64,000 bases of DNA, from contig JAACPW010000004.1 in assembly GCA_009995225.1 (NCBI GenBank), positions 140,605 through 204,604 of the forward strand. Reading direction: 5' to 3'. Positions 36,369 to 46,074 of this stretch are shown here, one piece after another. Source of the stretch: Sphingomonadales bacterium (GTDB lineage: Bacteria > Pseudomonadota > Alphaproteobacteria > Sphingomonadales > Sphingomonadaceae). The position numbers and the translations under genes were made by a program. Under the pieces are notes generated by a model, which ran no database searches, was not told the DNA's origin, and saw only the letters and a list, made by a program, of their open reading frames with translations. The first letter of the stretch is position 1; every line of letters begins with the position of its first letter.

Positions 36369-37292
36369 ATGAGCGAAACACCCACGAAGGAAGAACTGGT
36401 CGCCGGCCTCATCGGGCTGTTGACCGTGGAAAAACGCGCCGCTGACGTTTTTGCAGGTCCGCCGCAGGTCGATGGAATCGGTCGGGTCTTCGGCGGCCAG
36501 GTGCTCGCTCAGGCGTTGCAGGCTGCGCAAGGCACCGTCACCGACGGGAAGCGCGCCCATTCGCTCCACGCCTATTTCCTGCGCGGCGGGCGCGAGGGCG
36601 CACCGATCGAATACCGTATCGAACGGGATTTTGACGGGCGCAGCTTTGCCAACCGCCGTGTGGTCGCAGCGCAGGAGAACGATGAAGGCATCGCCGTTCC
36701 GATTCTCAACCTCACCGCCAGCTTTCAACTGCCTGAGGACGGATTGGAGCACAGCGATTCACCGATGCCCGACGTGCCACGCCCCGATGATCTGCGGTCC
36801 GATATGGAGCAGCGCCGCGAGATTGCCGAACAATGGGGCGACCGCCTCAGCGATGCCCAGCGCCGCATGATGCTGCGTTCTCGCCCGATTGAGATGCGCA
36901 CCACTGATCGCCTGCATTGGATGAGCAGCGAGCCGCGCGAACCCCGCGCGCATTCGTGGTTCCGGGTTGCCGCCCCCATTACAGGCGCGCACGACACGCC
37001 CGAATTGCACCGTGCCATCATGACCTATGCCAGCGACTATACCTTGCTCGGCACCAGCGCGTTGCCGCATGGCCTCAGCTGGATGCGAAACGAACTGGTC
37101 GGCGCAAGTCTTGATCACGCGCTGTGGTTCCACCGGGATGCGCGGGCGGATGAATGGCTGCTCTACGCCACAGATGCGCCGTGGTCGGGCGGCGGGCGCG
37201 GGTTCAATCGCGGTCGGATCTTCAACCTTGCCGGCGAGCTGGTGGCCAGCGTCGCGCAGGAAGGCATGATGCGCAAAAGGGTTGCCCGCTAG
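36369..37292 (+). CDS. tesB: Acyl-CoA thioesterase II
   Basis: A 307-residue double-hotdog thioesterase with the TesB features: VFGGQVLAQALQAAQ near residue 40, SLHAYFLRGGREGAPIEYRIE and GRSFANRRVVAAQ in the first domain, and SLDHALWFHRDARADEWLLY in the second (catalytic Asp region). It hydrolyses medium- and long-chain acyl-CoA. It starts 22 bp after the cupin-like gene and converges with the universal stress protein gene. Confidence 0.95.
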   Translation: MSETPTKEELVAGLIGLLTVEKRAADVFAGPPQVDGIGRVFGGQVLAQALQAAQGTVTDGKRAHSLHAYFLRGGREGAPIEYRIERDFDGRSFANRRVVAAQENDEGIAVPILNLTASFQLPEDGLEHSDSPMPDVPRPDDLRSDMEQRREIAEQWGDRLSDAQRRMMLRSRPIEMRTTDRLHWMSSEPREPRAHSWFRVAAPITGAHDTPELHRAIMTYASDYTLLGTSALPHGLSWMRNELVGASLDHALWFHRDARADEWLLYATDAPWSGGGRGFNRGRIFNLAGELVASVAQEGMMRKRVAR

Positions 37293-37330
37293 AGCGACGG
37301 CGCGCAGCGCCGCAAGCGGGGCAAAACACG

Positions 37331-38146
37331 CTAATGCGCCAGCAAGATCGGCATTTGCGGCGCATTCAGCATCCGGCGCGTCACACCGCCCAGAAGCATT
37401 TCCGCCAACCGTGAGTGGCCATATGCGCCCATCACCATCAGCCCGCATTCGCGCATCTGCGCAGCCGAAAACAGAGTGTCGGCAATGTGGGCCTCGCCGC
37501 GCGGGATTTCCACGATCTCGCAGTCGATCCCGTGGCGGCTGAGATATTTTGCACCGTCGGTTGACGGCAGGTCCGCGCGCCCCTTTTCCCTGTCCTGGGT
37601 AATGTTCACCAACGTGACCGTGCAGGAACATGCCAGAAGCGGCACCGCGGCGCGCAGTGCGTGGGCCGCTTCGGATGAACCGTTCCAGGCGACCAGCATC
37701 GGCGCGCTGAGATCAAGGCTGGTCGCGCTTTCCGGCACCACCAGCACCGGCACCGACGCCTTCATTACCACATCCCCCACCACGGCAGATGCCCCATGGC
37801 CATCGGCCCGCGCTTCGGCCGGGCCGAGGATCACGACATCGGCCAGCGGCGAGGCTTCGAGCAGGCGGTGCGCCGCAATGCCATAAACAAAGCGCCAGTC
37901 CCAAACCGCGCCTTCATGCTCCAGCTCCGTTTCGATCTGGCGCCGCAGCTGTTCGGCGTTTGCCTTGATGACGGGCATCGCCACTGCGATCGCCGAGCCG
38001 TAGACATCGCCCGGCGCAAACACATCATAGCTTACCGCCTGAAGGCAGGTGATGTGGCCATTGGTGGCTCTCGCGATGTCGAGCGCCACATGTAGGCGGG
38101 CGCGCATGGCCGTGTCGTGATCGATATGAAGCAAGATGGATTTCAT
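37331..38146 (-). CDS. Universal stress protein, tandem UspA domains
   Basis: A 271-residue protein with two Usp domains. The first starts MKSILLHIDHDTAMRARLHVAL and ends at VPVLVVPES; the second ends MVMGAYGHSRLAEMLLGGVT, carrying the ATP-binding G-x2-G-x9-G type loop. It starts at 38146 with a GGGAGA site; the track ORF adds ten upstream residues. A perfect FNR/FixK palindrome lies 54-67 bp upstream, so low-oxygen induction by FnrL is likely, as for Usp genes in other alphaproteobacteria. Confidence 0.92.
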   Translation of the reverse strand: MKSILLHIDHDTAMRARLHVALDIARATNGHITCLQAVSYDVFAPGDVYGSAIAVAMPVIKANAEQLRRQIETELEHEGAVWDWRFVYGIAAHRLLEASPLADVVILGPAEARADGHGASAVVGDVVMKASVPVLVVPESATSLDLSAPMLVAWNGSSEAAHALRAAVPLLACSCTVTLVNITQDREKGRADLPSTDGAKYLSRHGIDCEIVEIPRGEAHIADTLFSAAQMRECGLMVMGAYGHSRLAEMLLGGVTRRMLNAPQMPILLAH

Positions 38147-38199
38147 GGCGTGTCTCCCACTGATGTCACCGATCATCAGCGCAAACGGCCTCGCCTGCC

Positions 38200-38213
38200 T
38201 TGATCGGGATCAA
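38200..38213. promoter_or_regulatory. Perfect FNR/FixK box between usp and carotenoid oxygenase genes
   Basis: TTGATCGGGATCAA is an exact match to TTGAT-N4-ATCAA. It lies in the 132-bp gap between two divergent genes, 54 bp before the Usp start and 65 bp before the carotenoid oxygenase start, so one dimer could act on either promoter. FnrL, the likely binder, is encoded at 1984-2673. Confidence 0.85.
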
Positions 38214-38278
38214 GTCTGCGCAGTGCAGCTTGCCACCCTGCCCGCAATCGCGCATCCTGACAGCAGGGAGAGACTGTT

Positions 38279-39775
38279 ATGCAGATCACGCGCCACCCGC
38301 CGGTCAAGGCCTCGCTCCAGCCGTCGAACCATCCGTATCTGACAGGGCCGTGGACGCCGCTCCACGAAGAGACGGATGTTGCCGAACTGCCGGTGATTGC
38401 AGGCGAAATCCCCGCGGACATCGACGGCATTTACCTGCGCAACACCGAAAACCAGGTGCATCAGCCACTGGGCCGCCATCACCCGTTTGATGGCGACGCC
38501 ATGATCCATCAGGTCAACATTGCGGGCGGCAAGGCAAGTTATCGCAACCGTTTCGTGCGCACCCACTGTTTCGAGGCGGAGCAGATCGCAGGGCAGAGCC
38601 TGTGGGGCGGGCTGATGGACCCGTGGGGCACGAGCCTGCGCCCCGGCTTTGGCGCGCATGGCGGACTGAAGGATACCGGCTCCACCGATATTACCGTTCA
38701 CGCCGGGACAGCCTATGCAACGCTGTATCAGTGCGGTGAGGCATGGATGCTCGATCCGATGACGCTCGCCAGCCGGGGCAAGGCGCCGTGGGTGCCCTTG
38801 GACGGCATCTCGGCGCACCCCAAGGTCGACGAAGCGACCGGCGAGCTGATGTTCTTCAACTACTCCAAACACGCGCCATTCATGCATTATGGCGTGGTCG
38901 ATCGCACGGGGAGCCTGGTTCATTACACGCCCATCCCCCTGCCCGGCCCGCGCCTGCCGCATGACATGGCGATCACGCCGAACTGGTCGATCCTCAACGA
39001 TATGCCGCTGTTCTGGGACGAAGACCTGCTGCGCCGTGACATTCACGCTGCGCGCATTCACGAAGGCATACCCACCCGCTTCGCGCTGATCCCGCGTTAT
39101 GGCCAGCCTGAAGACATCCTATGGTTCGAAGCTGCGCCGACATACGTGCTGCATTGGACAAATGCCTATGAGGACGGCGACGAGGTGATCCTTGAAGGGT
39201 ATCATCAGGACAAGCCGATGCCCGATCCGATTGAGGAAATGGGCCGGTACAGTCACATGATGGCCTATGTTGACGAGCATTCGTTCCAATCCCGCCTGCA
39301 CCGCTGGCGGTTCAACGTGAAAACGGGCGAAACCCGCGAAGAACGCCTGACCGACCGCATCGTCGAGTTTGGAATGATCAACCCGGCCTACGCCATGCAC
39401 AAGAGCCGCTATGTCTGGTCCACCACCACCCGCCCCGGCTGGTTCCTGTTCAACGGCTATGTCCGGCATGACACCGAAACGGGCGAGGAACAGGTCTACC
39501 GCCTGCCTGAAGGCGTCTATGCCAGCGAAAGCCCGATGATCCCCCGCAAAGGGGCAATCACCGAGGACGATGGTTACCTGATCACCTTCCTGATCGACGA
39601 GAATACCGGCACCTCCGAATGTGCGATCCTGGATGCAAGAGATATCACCAAAGGTCCGATTTGCCGCCTCGCGCTGCCGCACAAACTGTGTTCGGGCACC
39701 CATTCGGTTTGGGTCGAACACGATCAGCTGCGCGCAGATGCAGCCTTCCACGCGCGCCGCTTTGCGCAGGTCTGA
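38279..39775 (+). CDS. Carotenoid cleavage oxygenase family protein
   Basis: A 498-residue protein of the RPE65/carotenoid oxygenase family. Fe(II)-ligand histidines fit HPKVDEATGELMFFNY, LPHDMAITPNWSIL, the RHDTETGEEQVYRLPEGVYASES region and the final GTHSVW. The substrate may be a carotenoid, an apocarotenoid or a lignostilbene; the sequence alone does not tell. The start has a strong AGGGAGAG site. It is divergent from usp across an FNR box, which hints at oxygen-linked control. Confidence 0.92.
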   Translation: MQITRHPPVKASLQPSNHPYLTGPWTPLHEETDVAELPVIAGEIPADIDGIYLRNTENQVHQPLGRHHPFDGDAMIHQVNIAGGKASYRNRFVRTHCFEAEQIAGQSLWGGLMDPWGTSLRPGFGAHGGLKDTGSTDITVHAGTAYATLYQCGEAWMLDPMTLASRGKAPWVPLDGISAHPKVDEATGELMFFNYSKHAPFMHYGVVDRTGSLVHYTPIPLPGPRLPHDMAITPNWSILNDMPLFWDEDLLRRDIHAARIHEGIPTRFALIPRYGQPEDILWFEAAPTYVLHWTNAYEDGDEVILEGYHQDKPMPDPIEEMGRYSHMMAYVDEHSFQSRLHRWRFNVKTGETREERLTDRIVEFGMINPAYAMHKSRYVWSTTTRPGWFLFNGYVRHDTETGEEQVYRLPEGVYASESPMIPRKGAITEDDGYLITFLIDENTGTSECAILDARDITKGPICRLALPHKLCSGTHSVWVEHDQLRADAAFHARRFAQV

Positions 39776-39882
39776 CGTCTCCCGTCGAGGTGGCTTTATC
39801 GCTCGTCACCAGCACGCTTGCGTCCGATGTGTCTGAAGCCTAGCGCCCCGCTGCTGCCATCCTACCCTCGGGGACCGTTCAC

Positions 39883-41700
39883 ATGACCTTGCGCCTTGCC
39901 CTTGCCGTATCGACCGCGCTGCTGTTGACCGCCGCACCTGCGTCTGCGCAGATCGATACGCAGCCCGTGGCCGCCACAACCGCATTGTCGGAACACGACA
40001 AACTGTTTGCGCTGTTCGATGATGCGGACGCGCGCGAACTGGCGCTTAATCCACTTTCGCGGCTGTTTCGCGGTGAGGAGGAAAATGCCGACCGTCTGGG
40101 CGACCTGCTGACCGATTCCGCTTTTCTGGCCGGCCGCACCGACATCAAACTCAACTTGGCGCTGCTCGCCGCGATTGACCGCGCCAAGCTCTCCGAAACC
40201 GATCAGCTTGCCTACGATGTGTTCAAATATAACCAGGAACACGCGCTGGAGGGCTATACAGATGACATGCGCGCGCTGACCGAGGTGCGCCCGCTCAATC
40301 ACTTTTACGGGCTGCACACCTTCTACCCCAGCTTTGCGAGCGGCACCGGCGTTGCACCGTTCAAGACCCTCGCCAATTACGAGGACAACCTGTCGCGTCA
40401 CGATGATTACATCGCCTTTGTCGACCGCGCGATCGGCAAGTTCCGTGATGGCATGGCCAGCGGCGTGGTCGAGACCAGGCTGACCGTTGGGATCATGGTC
40501 ACCCAGCTCAATACACAGCTGGACACCGCGATAGCGGATTCGATGTACATGGCCCCGGTCAAAACCTTTCCCGAAATCATCTCACAGGCCGACCAGGCCC
40601 GCCTGAGTGCCGCTTATGCCGCCAAGACTGCCGAAATCTACGCAGCCAACGCAAGGCTTCGCGATTTCCTGCGCGACGAATACTTGCCCGCCGCGCGCGA
40701 CAGCATCGGTCTTTCCCAGATGAAGGGCGGCGGCGAGCTTTACGCCCGTCTGGTGGAAGATTCGACCACGCTGCCGCTCGATCCCGAAACGATCCACCAG
40801 CTTGGTCTGTCGGAAGTCACGCGGATCAAAACCGATCTCGAAAGGCTGAAAACCGAAGTGCGGTTCGATGGCTCGCTCAATCAGTTCTTCGATTATGTCC
40901 GCACCGATCCCAAGTTCCAGCCCAAAAGCCGCGAGGCGCTGACGCAATCCTATTACGATATCGGCAAGCAGGTCGATGCCAGGATCGGCGATTACTTCTC
41001 GCTGATCCCCAAGTCGCCGCTGGAAATCCGTCCCTATGACACCTCGACAGAGGAGTTCGAGGCGGGCGGTTCTTACCAATCGGGCTCTGCCGACGGAGCA
41101 CGGCCGGGGGTGTTCTATTTCAACGCCTATGACCTTCCGAGCCGCCTGACGACAGGTAACGTGACGCTTTACCTCCACGAAGGCGCGCCGGGGCACCATT
41201 TCCAGATCAGCCTGGCACAGGAGAACGAGGCGCTGCCAGCATTCATGCGGTATGGCGGCACCACCGCCTACGTCGAAGGCTGGGCGCTTTATGCAGAGAC
41301 ACTGGGTTACGAGATGGGTTTCTACGATGATCCCTGGAACCGTTACGGCACCTTGCAGGATGAACAGCTGCGCGCGATGCGGCTGGTGGTGGATACCGGC
41401 ATCCATGCCAAAGGCTGGACCCGCGATCAGGCGATCGATTTCATGATGAACAATTCAGGCATGACCCGCACCGAAGTGGTGGCCGAGGTGGACCGCTACA
41501 TCGCCATCCCCAGTCAGGCGCTGGCTTACAAGATCGGTGCGCTCAAGATCCAGGAGTTGCGTGAGCGGGCCGAAAAGGCGCTCGGCAGCAAGTTCGACAT
41601 CAAGGCATTTCATGCCGAGGTGCTCGATACTGGCGGGCTGCCACTGACGGTGCTGGAGAACAAGATCGAACGCTGGATCACGGCGCAACTGGCGGACTGA
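39883..41700 (+). CDS. DUF885 family putative metallopeptidase
   Basis: A 605-residue exported protein (signal peptide TLRLALAVSTALLLTAAPASAQ). The family signature LHEGAPGHHFQISLAQENEA near residue 430 supplies an HExxxHH-like metal site, followed by YVEGWALYAETLGYEMGFYDDP with the third ligand Glu. DUF885 proteins resemble M3/M32-type gluzincin peptidases. It stands alone between the carotenoid oxygenase and the OmpA-like gene. Confidence 0.9.
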   Translation: MTLRLALAVSTALLLTAAPASAQIDTQPVAATTALSEHDKLFALFDDADARELALNPLSRLFRGEEENADRLGDLLTDSAFLAGRTDIKLNLALLAAIDRAKLSETDQLAYDVFKYNQEHALEGYTDDMRALTEVRPLNHFYGLHTFYPSFASGTGVAPFKTLANYEDNLSRHDDYIAFVDRAIGKFRDGMASGVVETRLTVGIMVTQLNTQLDTAIADSMYMAPVKTFPEIISQADQARLSAAYAAKTAEIYAANARLRDFLRDEYLPAARDSIGLSQMKGGGELYARLVEDSTTLPLDPETIHQLGLSEVTRIKTDLERLKTEVRFDGSLNQFFDYVRTDPKFQPKSREALTQSYYDIGKQVDARIGDYFSLIPKSPLEIRPYDTSTEEFEAGGSYQSGSADGARPGVFYFNAYDLPSRLTTGNVTLYLHEGAPGHHFQISLAQENEALPAFMRYGGTTAYVEGWALYAETLGYEMGFYDDPWNRYGTLQDEQLRAMRLVVDTGIHAKGWTRDQAIDFMMNNSGMTRTEVVAEVDRYIAIPSQALAYKIGALKIQELRERAEKALGSKFDIKAFHAEVLDTGGLPLTVLENKIERWITAQLAD

Positions 41701-41888
41701 TCCGCACCGCAGGCCACGATTTTGCCTCAATTCGTCGTATCTCGCGCCCCGGTTGCCCGCAGATAGGGTAACCGGATGTTCGGCGTTCATCTGCGCGCAA
41801 GGTGTCGGTCAACAACCACGCGGCACACCGAACACGATCAACGGGCCACCATACGGGATCGCGGCCCCATCACCGGAGCAAGACCACT

Positions 41889-42794
41889 GTGAACACCACC
41901 ATCCGCACCGCACGCAAATTCGCGTTGATCGCCCTTCTTGGCGCGGCATCTGCCACCGGACTGTCGGCCCAGACGCAGCCTCCCGCCACGGATCAGGGCG
42001 AGGTTCTGACCACCGTTTACGGCTCGCTCCCGCCACTCGCGGAAATGTCTGAAGGGCCCAAGGTCAGCGGCATCATTTCGGCACGCAGGGGTTCGCGCCT
42101 CCAGATCACCGCCGATGACGGCACCACCACCATGATCACGCTGCACCCCGAAACCGAAATCCGCACCCGTGGCGGTTTCCTCGGCATCGGCAACAAGGCC
42201 TTCGATCAGAACGCGCTTATCAATGGCTTACCCGTGATTGTGAAGACCGGGCAATATGGCGAAGGCCTCGTCGCCAGCGAAGTGCGCTTCACCAGCGACG
42301 ATCGCCAGATTGCGGCAATGATCCGCGGCGGCACCCAGCAGCAGTTCGGCGAACAGGGCGCTGCCATCCAGCAGAACAGTGCCGCCACCGAAGCACTGCG
42401 CGGACGGCTGGGCGATATCGACAAGTACAATCTCAAAAGCACCACCAACGTCTATTTCGACACAGGCCGGTCGATGCTGACACCGGCCGCCAAATCCGAA
42501 CTGTGCGCCGCGGCGCAGACGGCCAATGCGAACGAGAATTCGCTGATGCTGGTTCTCGGTTACACCGACTCCACCGGCTCGCAGGAGGTCAATCAGACCT
42601 TGTCCGAAAAGCGCGCCGCAGCCGTGGTCAATCACCTGCAGCAGGTCTGCAAGTGGAAGCCCTACCGGATGCTGACGCCCACCGGCATGGCCACCGCCGA
42701 TCCCGCCGCCGATAACACCACCTTCGCAGGTCGCGCACAAAACCGTCGCGTTTCGGTGAACGTGCTGGTCAGCAAGGCGCTCGACGGGCAGTAA
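41889..42794 (+). CDS. OmpA-family outer-membrane/peptidoglycan-binding protein
   Basis: A 301-residue protein starting at GTG 41889 (NTTIRTARKFALIALLGAA; signal cleaved near LSA-QTQ), with GGAG upstream; the track ORF start lacks a signal peptide. The N-terminal half (SGIISARRGSRLQITADDGT) looks like a small beta domain. The C-terminal OmpA domain has VYFDTGRSMLTPAAKSEL, GYTDSTGSQEVNQTLSEKRA and RAQNRRVSVNV, which bind peptidoglycan. It ties the outer membrane to the wall. Confidence 0.9.
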   Translation: MNTTIRTARKFALIALLGAASATGLSAQTQPPATDQGEVLTTVYGSLPPLAEMSEGPKVSGIISARRGSRLQITADDGTTTMITLHPETEIRTRGGFLGIGNKAFDQNALINGLPVIVKTGQYGEGLVASEVRFTSDDRQIAAMIRGGTQQQFGEQGAAIQQNSAATEALRGRLGDIDKYNLKSTTNVYFDTGRSMLTPAAKSELCAAAQTANANENSLMLVLGYTDSTGSQEVNQTLSEKRAAAVVNHLQQVCKWKPYRMLTPTGMATADPAADNTTFAGRAQNRRVSVNVLVSKALDGQ

Positions 42795-42806
42795 CGCTCG
42801 CAAGAG

Positions 42807-42830
42807 GGGCAGGCGTTGGCGGGCCTGCCC
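42807..42830. terminator. Hairpin between convergent OmpA-like and DUF6445 genes
   Basis: An 8-bp perfect stem (GGGCAGGC / GCCTGCCC) with an 8-base loop lies 13 bp after the OmpA-like stop and directly before the DUF6445 stop. The T-tract is weak, so it may end transcription from either side only partly. Confidence 0.5.
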
Positions 42831-42831
42831 T

Positions 42832-43515
42832 TCAGTGCCCTAACACGAACATGTTGATGGTCAGGCGCCCTGCGCCCGGATCGTCGGACAACGCAGCAGG
42901 ATCGGGAATGATGCCCGAATGCAGTTGCCGCCCGCGATAAAGCGCCATGCGGTCGGCCCGCGCTTCGACGGCGCCGATTTGTTCAAACGCCTGGCTGTCC
43001 TCCGAGGGGTAGCCCGGCGCTGGCGGGCCGAATTCCTGCAAGTCTTCGTCCAATCCGGCAGCGTAGGCCGCCTCGCGCGCGGGCGTGATGGCCTCGAAAC
43101 CCGTGCGGCGATGGCGATAGAACGCCGTTCCGCCGCTTTCCGGCCCATCCAGATAATGCATGATCGCCACGCGCCCCGCATCCGAATGATCGTGATGCGG
43201 GATGCGCTGGCGGGGCGACAATTTTTCCGGCGTCAGCGTCACCAGCGAAAACGCCGCAATTTCACACTGCACGCCCCGCGACAAGCCGAACACCCGTGCC
43301 ATGATCTGCATCATCAGATCGCGCCGCAGGTCGAGATAGGCTGGGTCCGCCAGTGCGCGCCGGCCCGGATAGTCCACCCCAGCGGGATGATACTGCGCTG
43401 CCCTACCCATGGCGCGCAGTCGTTCAGGCTGACCGGTGAAGTTGTCGATGATCACCAGCGGCTCACCCTCGCGGCCCAAGCGTTCGACGGTGACGGAGGC
43501 TTCGGGCAGGATCAT
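42832..43515 (-). CDS. DUF6445-like putative Fe(II)/2-oxoglutarate dioxygenase
   Basis: A 227-residue protein with an HxD...H pattern: PHHDHSDAGRVAIMHYLDG (HxD) near residue 105, GGTAFYRHRRTGFE, and YRGRQLHSGIIPDP (distal His) near residue 200, followed by RLTINMF. This fits a DSBH oxygenase of the DUF6445 type. Substrate unknown. It ends at the OmpA-side hairpin and lies 9 bp downstream of uvrC. Confidence 0.78.
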   Translation of the reverse strand: MILPEASVTVERLGREGEPLVIIDNFTGQPERLRAMGRAAQYHPAGVDYPGRRALADPAYLDLRRDLMMQIMARVFGLSRGVQCEIAAFSLVTLTPEKLSPRQRIPHHDHSDAGRVAIMHYLDGPESGGTAFYRHRRTGFEAITPAREAAYAAGLDEDLQEFGPPAPGYPSEDSQAFEQIGAVEARADRMALYRGRQLHSGIIPDPAALSDDPGAGRLTINMFVLGH

Positions 43516-43524
43516 GCGACGCGT

Positions 43525-45498
43525 CTAGCCGCCCGCGTGGTAGAAATCATAGACCTTGCGCGCCACCGTGGCGCTCACGCCGGGGGCGCGTTGCAGGTCT
43601 TCCAGCGCGGCGGCACGCACCTTGCTGGCGGTGCCGAAGTGCAGCAGCAGCGCGCGTTTGCGGGACGGGCCGACACCAGGGATTTCATCGAGCGGGCTGG
43701 CCGTGATCGCCTTTGACCGCTTGGCCCGGTGCGCGCCGATGACATAGCGGTGAACCTCATCCCGCAGGTTCTGCAGATGGAACAGCAGCGGCGAATTGAC
43801 GGGGAGCATCTTCTCGCGCCCGTCAGGGAAGTGGAAGACCTCGCGCCCGTCGCGGCCGTGATGCGGGCCTTTGGCGACACCGACAACAGCGACCTCGTCA
43901 GCGATGCCGATGTCCGTCAATACGCGCATGACGCTGGAAAGCTGGCCCTTGCCACCGTCGATCAAAAGCAGGTCCGGCAGGATGGTTTCGTGTCCGCCTG
44001 GCTTGGCCTCCGCACCGGCCTCCCCTTCCGCAAAGTTGCGGAACCGGCGCGCCATCACTTCGCGCATCATCGCGAAATCATCATTGGTTTGCGCCTCGCG
44101 GATGTTGAACTTGCGGTACTGGCCTTTTTCGAACCCGTCCGGCCCCGCCACCACCATCGCGCCCACCGCCTTGGTGCCTTGGATGTGGCTGTTGTCATAG
44201 ACCTCGATCCGCTGCGGCGGGGTGTCGAGTTCCAGAAAATCGGCCAGTTCCCGGTTCAGTCGCGCCTTGGTGCCGGTTTCTGCCAGGCGCCGTTCCAATG
44301 CCTCGACCGCGTTGCGCTGAGCCTGCACCATCAGCTTGCGCCGGTCGCCGCGCTCGGGGATGGAAATGCGCACCTTGCGGCCCGCAAGCTCGCTCAAGGC
44401 CGCTTCAATCAGCTCGCACTCGGGCAGATCGCGGTCGACCAGAATCGTCGGCGGGGGCGGCACTTCTTCGTAGAATTGCAGCATCACATCAGCCAGCACC
44501 TGCGCTTCTTCCACATCATTGGTGTGGCGCGGAAACAGCGCGCGGTGGCCCCAGTTCTGCCCGCCGCGGATGAAGAAGGACTGCACGCTCATCTGCCCGC
44601 TCTTGGCCGCCAGCGCGAATACATCCGCGTCGCCAAGCCCTTGCGCATTGATCGCCTGCGAGCCTTGAATAAAGGTCGCTGCGCGCAGCCGGTCGCGCAG
44701 CATCGCTGCCGTTTCGAATTGCAGGTTCTCGGCAGCCTCGGCCATTTGGCGTTCCAGATCAGCTTGGACCGCGCCCGATTTGCCGGACAGGAAATCCTTT
44801 GCCTGCCGCACCAGCGCGTCATAGCCCGGCGCGTCGATCCGCCCCACACACGGCGCTGAACATCGCTTGATCTGATACAGCAGGCATGGCCGGTCGCGGT
44901 TGTTGAAAAAGCTGTCGGTGCAGGACCGCAGAAGAAACAGTTTCTGCAGCGCGTTCAGGGTGCTGTTCACGCTGCCGGCGCTGGCGAAGGGGCCGTAGTA
45001 ATTGCCCTTGGCCCGCCGCGCGCCGCGATGTTTCTGAATGCGCGGGAAGGCATGGTCGGCACGCAGCAGGATGAACGGAAAGCTTTTGTCATCGCGCAGC
45101 AGCACGTTGAACGGCGGCCGGAACCGCTTGATCAACTGCGCTTCGAGCAACAGTGCCTCAGCCTCGGAATTGGTGGTGATGATCTCCATGCTGCGGGTCT
45201 GGCTGACCATGCGCTGCAAACGGCCCGATAGGCCCGCAATCTGGGTGTAGTTTGCCACCCGCGCCTTCAGGCTGCGCGCCTTGCCCACATAGAGAACCTC
45301 GCCGCGCGCGTCGAGCATCCGGTACACGCCCGGCACAGGCTTAAGCACCTTCACCGTATTGCGGATCGCCTCGATCCCGCCTTCCAAATCGGGCTGAGCG
45401 CTGGAAACGGTGTAGGCGGCGCGTTCCTCGTTGAATCGCTCTGAGCCCCCAGGGCCTTGGGACGGATAACCGGGGGTGCCTGCGGGGGTCTTGGCCAT
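43525..45498 (-). CDS. uvrC: Excinuclease ABC subunit C
   Basis: A 657-residue repair nuclease. The N-terminal GIY-YIG domain reads PGVYRMLDARGEVLYVGKARSLKARV near residue 55. A UVR motif region follows (LERQMAEAAENLQFETAAMLRDR), then the RNase H-like C-terminal nuclease (IEVYDNSHIQGT, LLLIDGGKGQLSSV) and a helix-hairpin-helix pair (IPGVGPSRKRALLLHFG). It makes both incisions in nucleotide excision repair. Start at 45498 (MAKTPAGTPG); the track ORF adds 12 residues. Confidence 0.97.
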   Translation of the reverse strand: MAKTPAGTPGYPSQGPGGSERFNEERAAYTVSSAQPDLEGGIEAIRNTVKVLKPVPGVYRMLDARGEVLYVGKARSLKARVANYTQIAGLSGRLQRMVSQTRSMEIITTNSEAEALLLEAQLIKRFRPPFNVLLRDDKSFPFILLRADHAFPRIQKHRGARRAKGNYYGPFASAGSVNSTLNALQKLFLLRSCTDSFFNNRDRPCLLYQIKRCSAPCVGRIDAPGYDALVRQAKDFLSGKSGAVQADLERQMAEAAENLQFETAAMLRDRLRAATFIQGSQAINAQGLGDADVFALAAKSGQMSVQSFFIRGGQNWGHRALFPRHTNDVEEAQVLADVMLQFYEEVPPPPTILVDRDLPECELIEAALSELAGRKVRISIPERGDRRKLMVQAQRNAVEALERRLAETGTKARLNRELADFLELDTPPQRIEVYDNSHIQGTKAVGAMVVAGPDGFEKGQYRKFNIREAQTNDDFAMMREVMARRFRNFAEGEAGAEAKPGGHETILPDLLLIDGGKGQLSSVMRVLTDIGIADEVAVVGVAKGPHHGRDGREVFHFPDGREKMLPVNSPLLFHLQNLRDEVHRYVIGAHRAKRSKAITASPLDEIPGVGPSRKRALLLHFGTASKVRAAALEDLQRAPGVSATVARKVYDFYHAGG

Positions 45499-45576
45499 TC
45501 CTGCCAGATAGGGACTGGTCCCCCATCTGTCCAAGCCGGAACGCCCGCCAATCGACAGGCATGATCGGTCAGCACC

Positions 45577-45611
45577 ACGAAAACGGGGCGCAGGTGTTTA
45601 GCCCGCGCCCC
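45577..45611 (-). terminator. Rho-independent terminator after the host-attachment-like gene
   Basis: On the minus strand a 7-bp GC stem (GGGGCGC 45605-45611 with GCGCCCC 45585-45591) is followed by GTTTTCG. It lies about 25 bp after the 45635 stop and separates this operon from uvrC. Confidence 0.7.
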
Positions 45612-45634
45612 ATTTGTCTAGCGATACGAAGTGT

Positions 45635-46042
45635 TCAGGCTGCGGTGATGGCCTGTTCGATGTCGTCGATCGAATGGTTTGTCAGAGCCTTGCCGACTTC
45701 GCCGAGCAGGCACTTTTCCAACTCGCCATGATAATGCCGCCGGATTTCGCCCAAGGAGCGTTTGTCGGCCACAATGATCAGGTTGTCGACCTTGTTGGTC
45801 AGCACCTGATGATTGATCCAATCAGCCGCCGCCGCGACGTGTGCAGCTTCATCCAGATCGTTGCCACTGTGCTGGCCGCTGGTGATGGAGTGGCGCATCT
45901 TGCCCGAGCTGCGATTGGTGGGGTCAAGATCGGGCGTGCCGATCAGGTCGAGCTGCGGGTGCGCGACGTCACCCTTGTTGCGCAACCAGATGAACCGCTC
46001 GCCATCAACCACGGCAACATGTGCGCCTTCGGGAATATCCAT
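45635..46042 (-). CDS. Host-attachment family protein
   Basis: A 135-residue protein with GAHVAVVDGERFIWLRN at the N-terminus and NKVDNLIIVADKRSLGEIRRHYH towards the C-terminus, the pattern of Pfam Host_attach (named for an Agrobacterium attachment gene). This fold is related to eRF1/archaeal release-factor-like domains, so a ribosome-related role has also been suggested. Here it follows an HPF-like gene. Real function unknown. Confidence 0.82.
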   Translation of the reverse strand: MDIPEGAHVAVVDGERFIWLRNKGDVAHPQLDLIGTPDLDPTNRSSGKMRHSITSGQHSGNDLDEAAHVAAAADWINHQVLTNKVDNLIIVADKRSLGEIRRHYHGELEKCLLGEVGKALTNHSIDDIEQAITAA

Positions 46043-46074
46043 GGAGTAAGCTCCTAAATCAAATGAAGGTGGAG

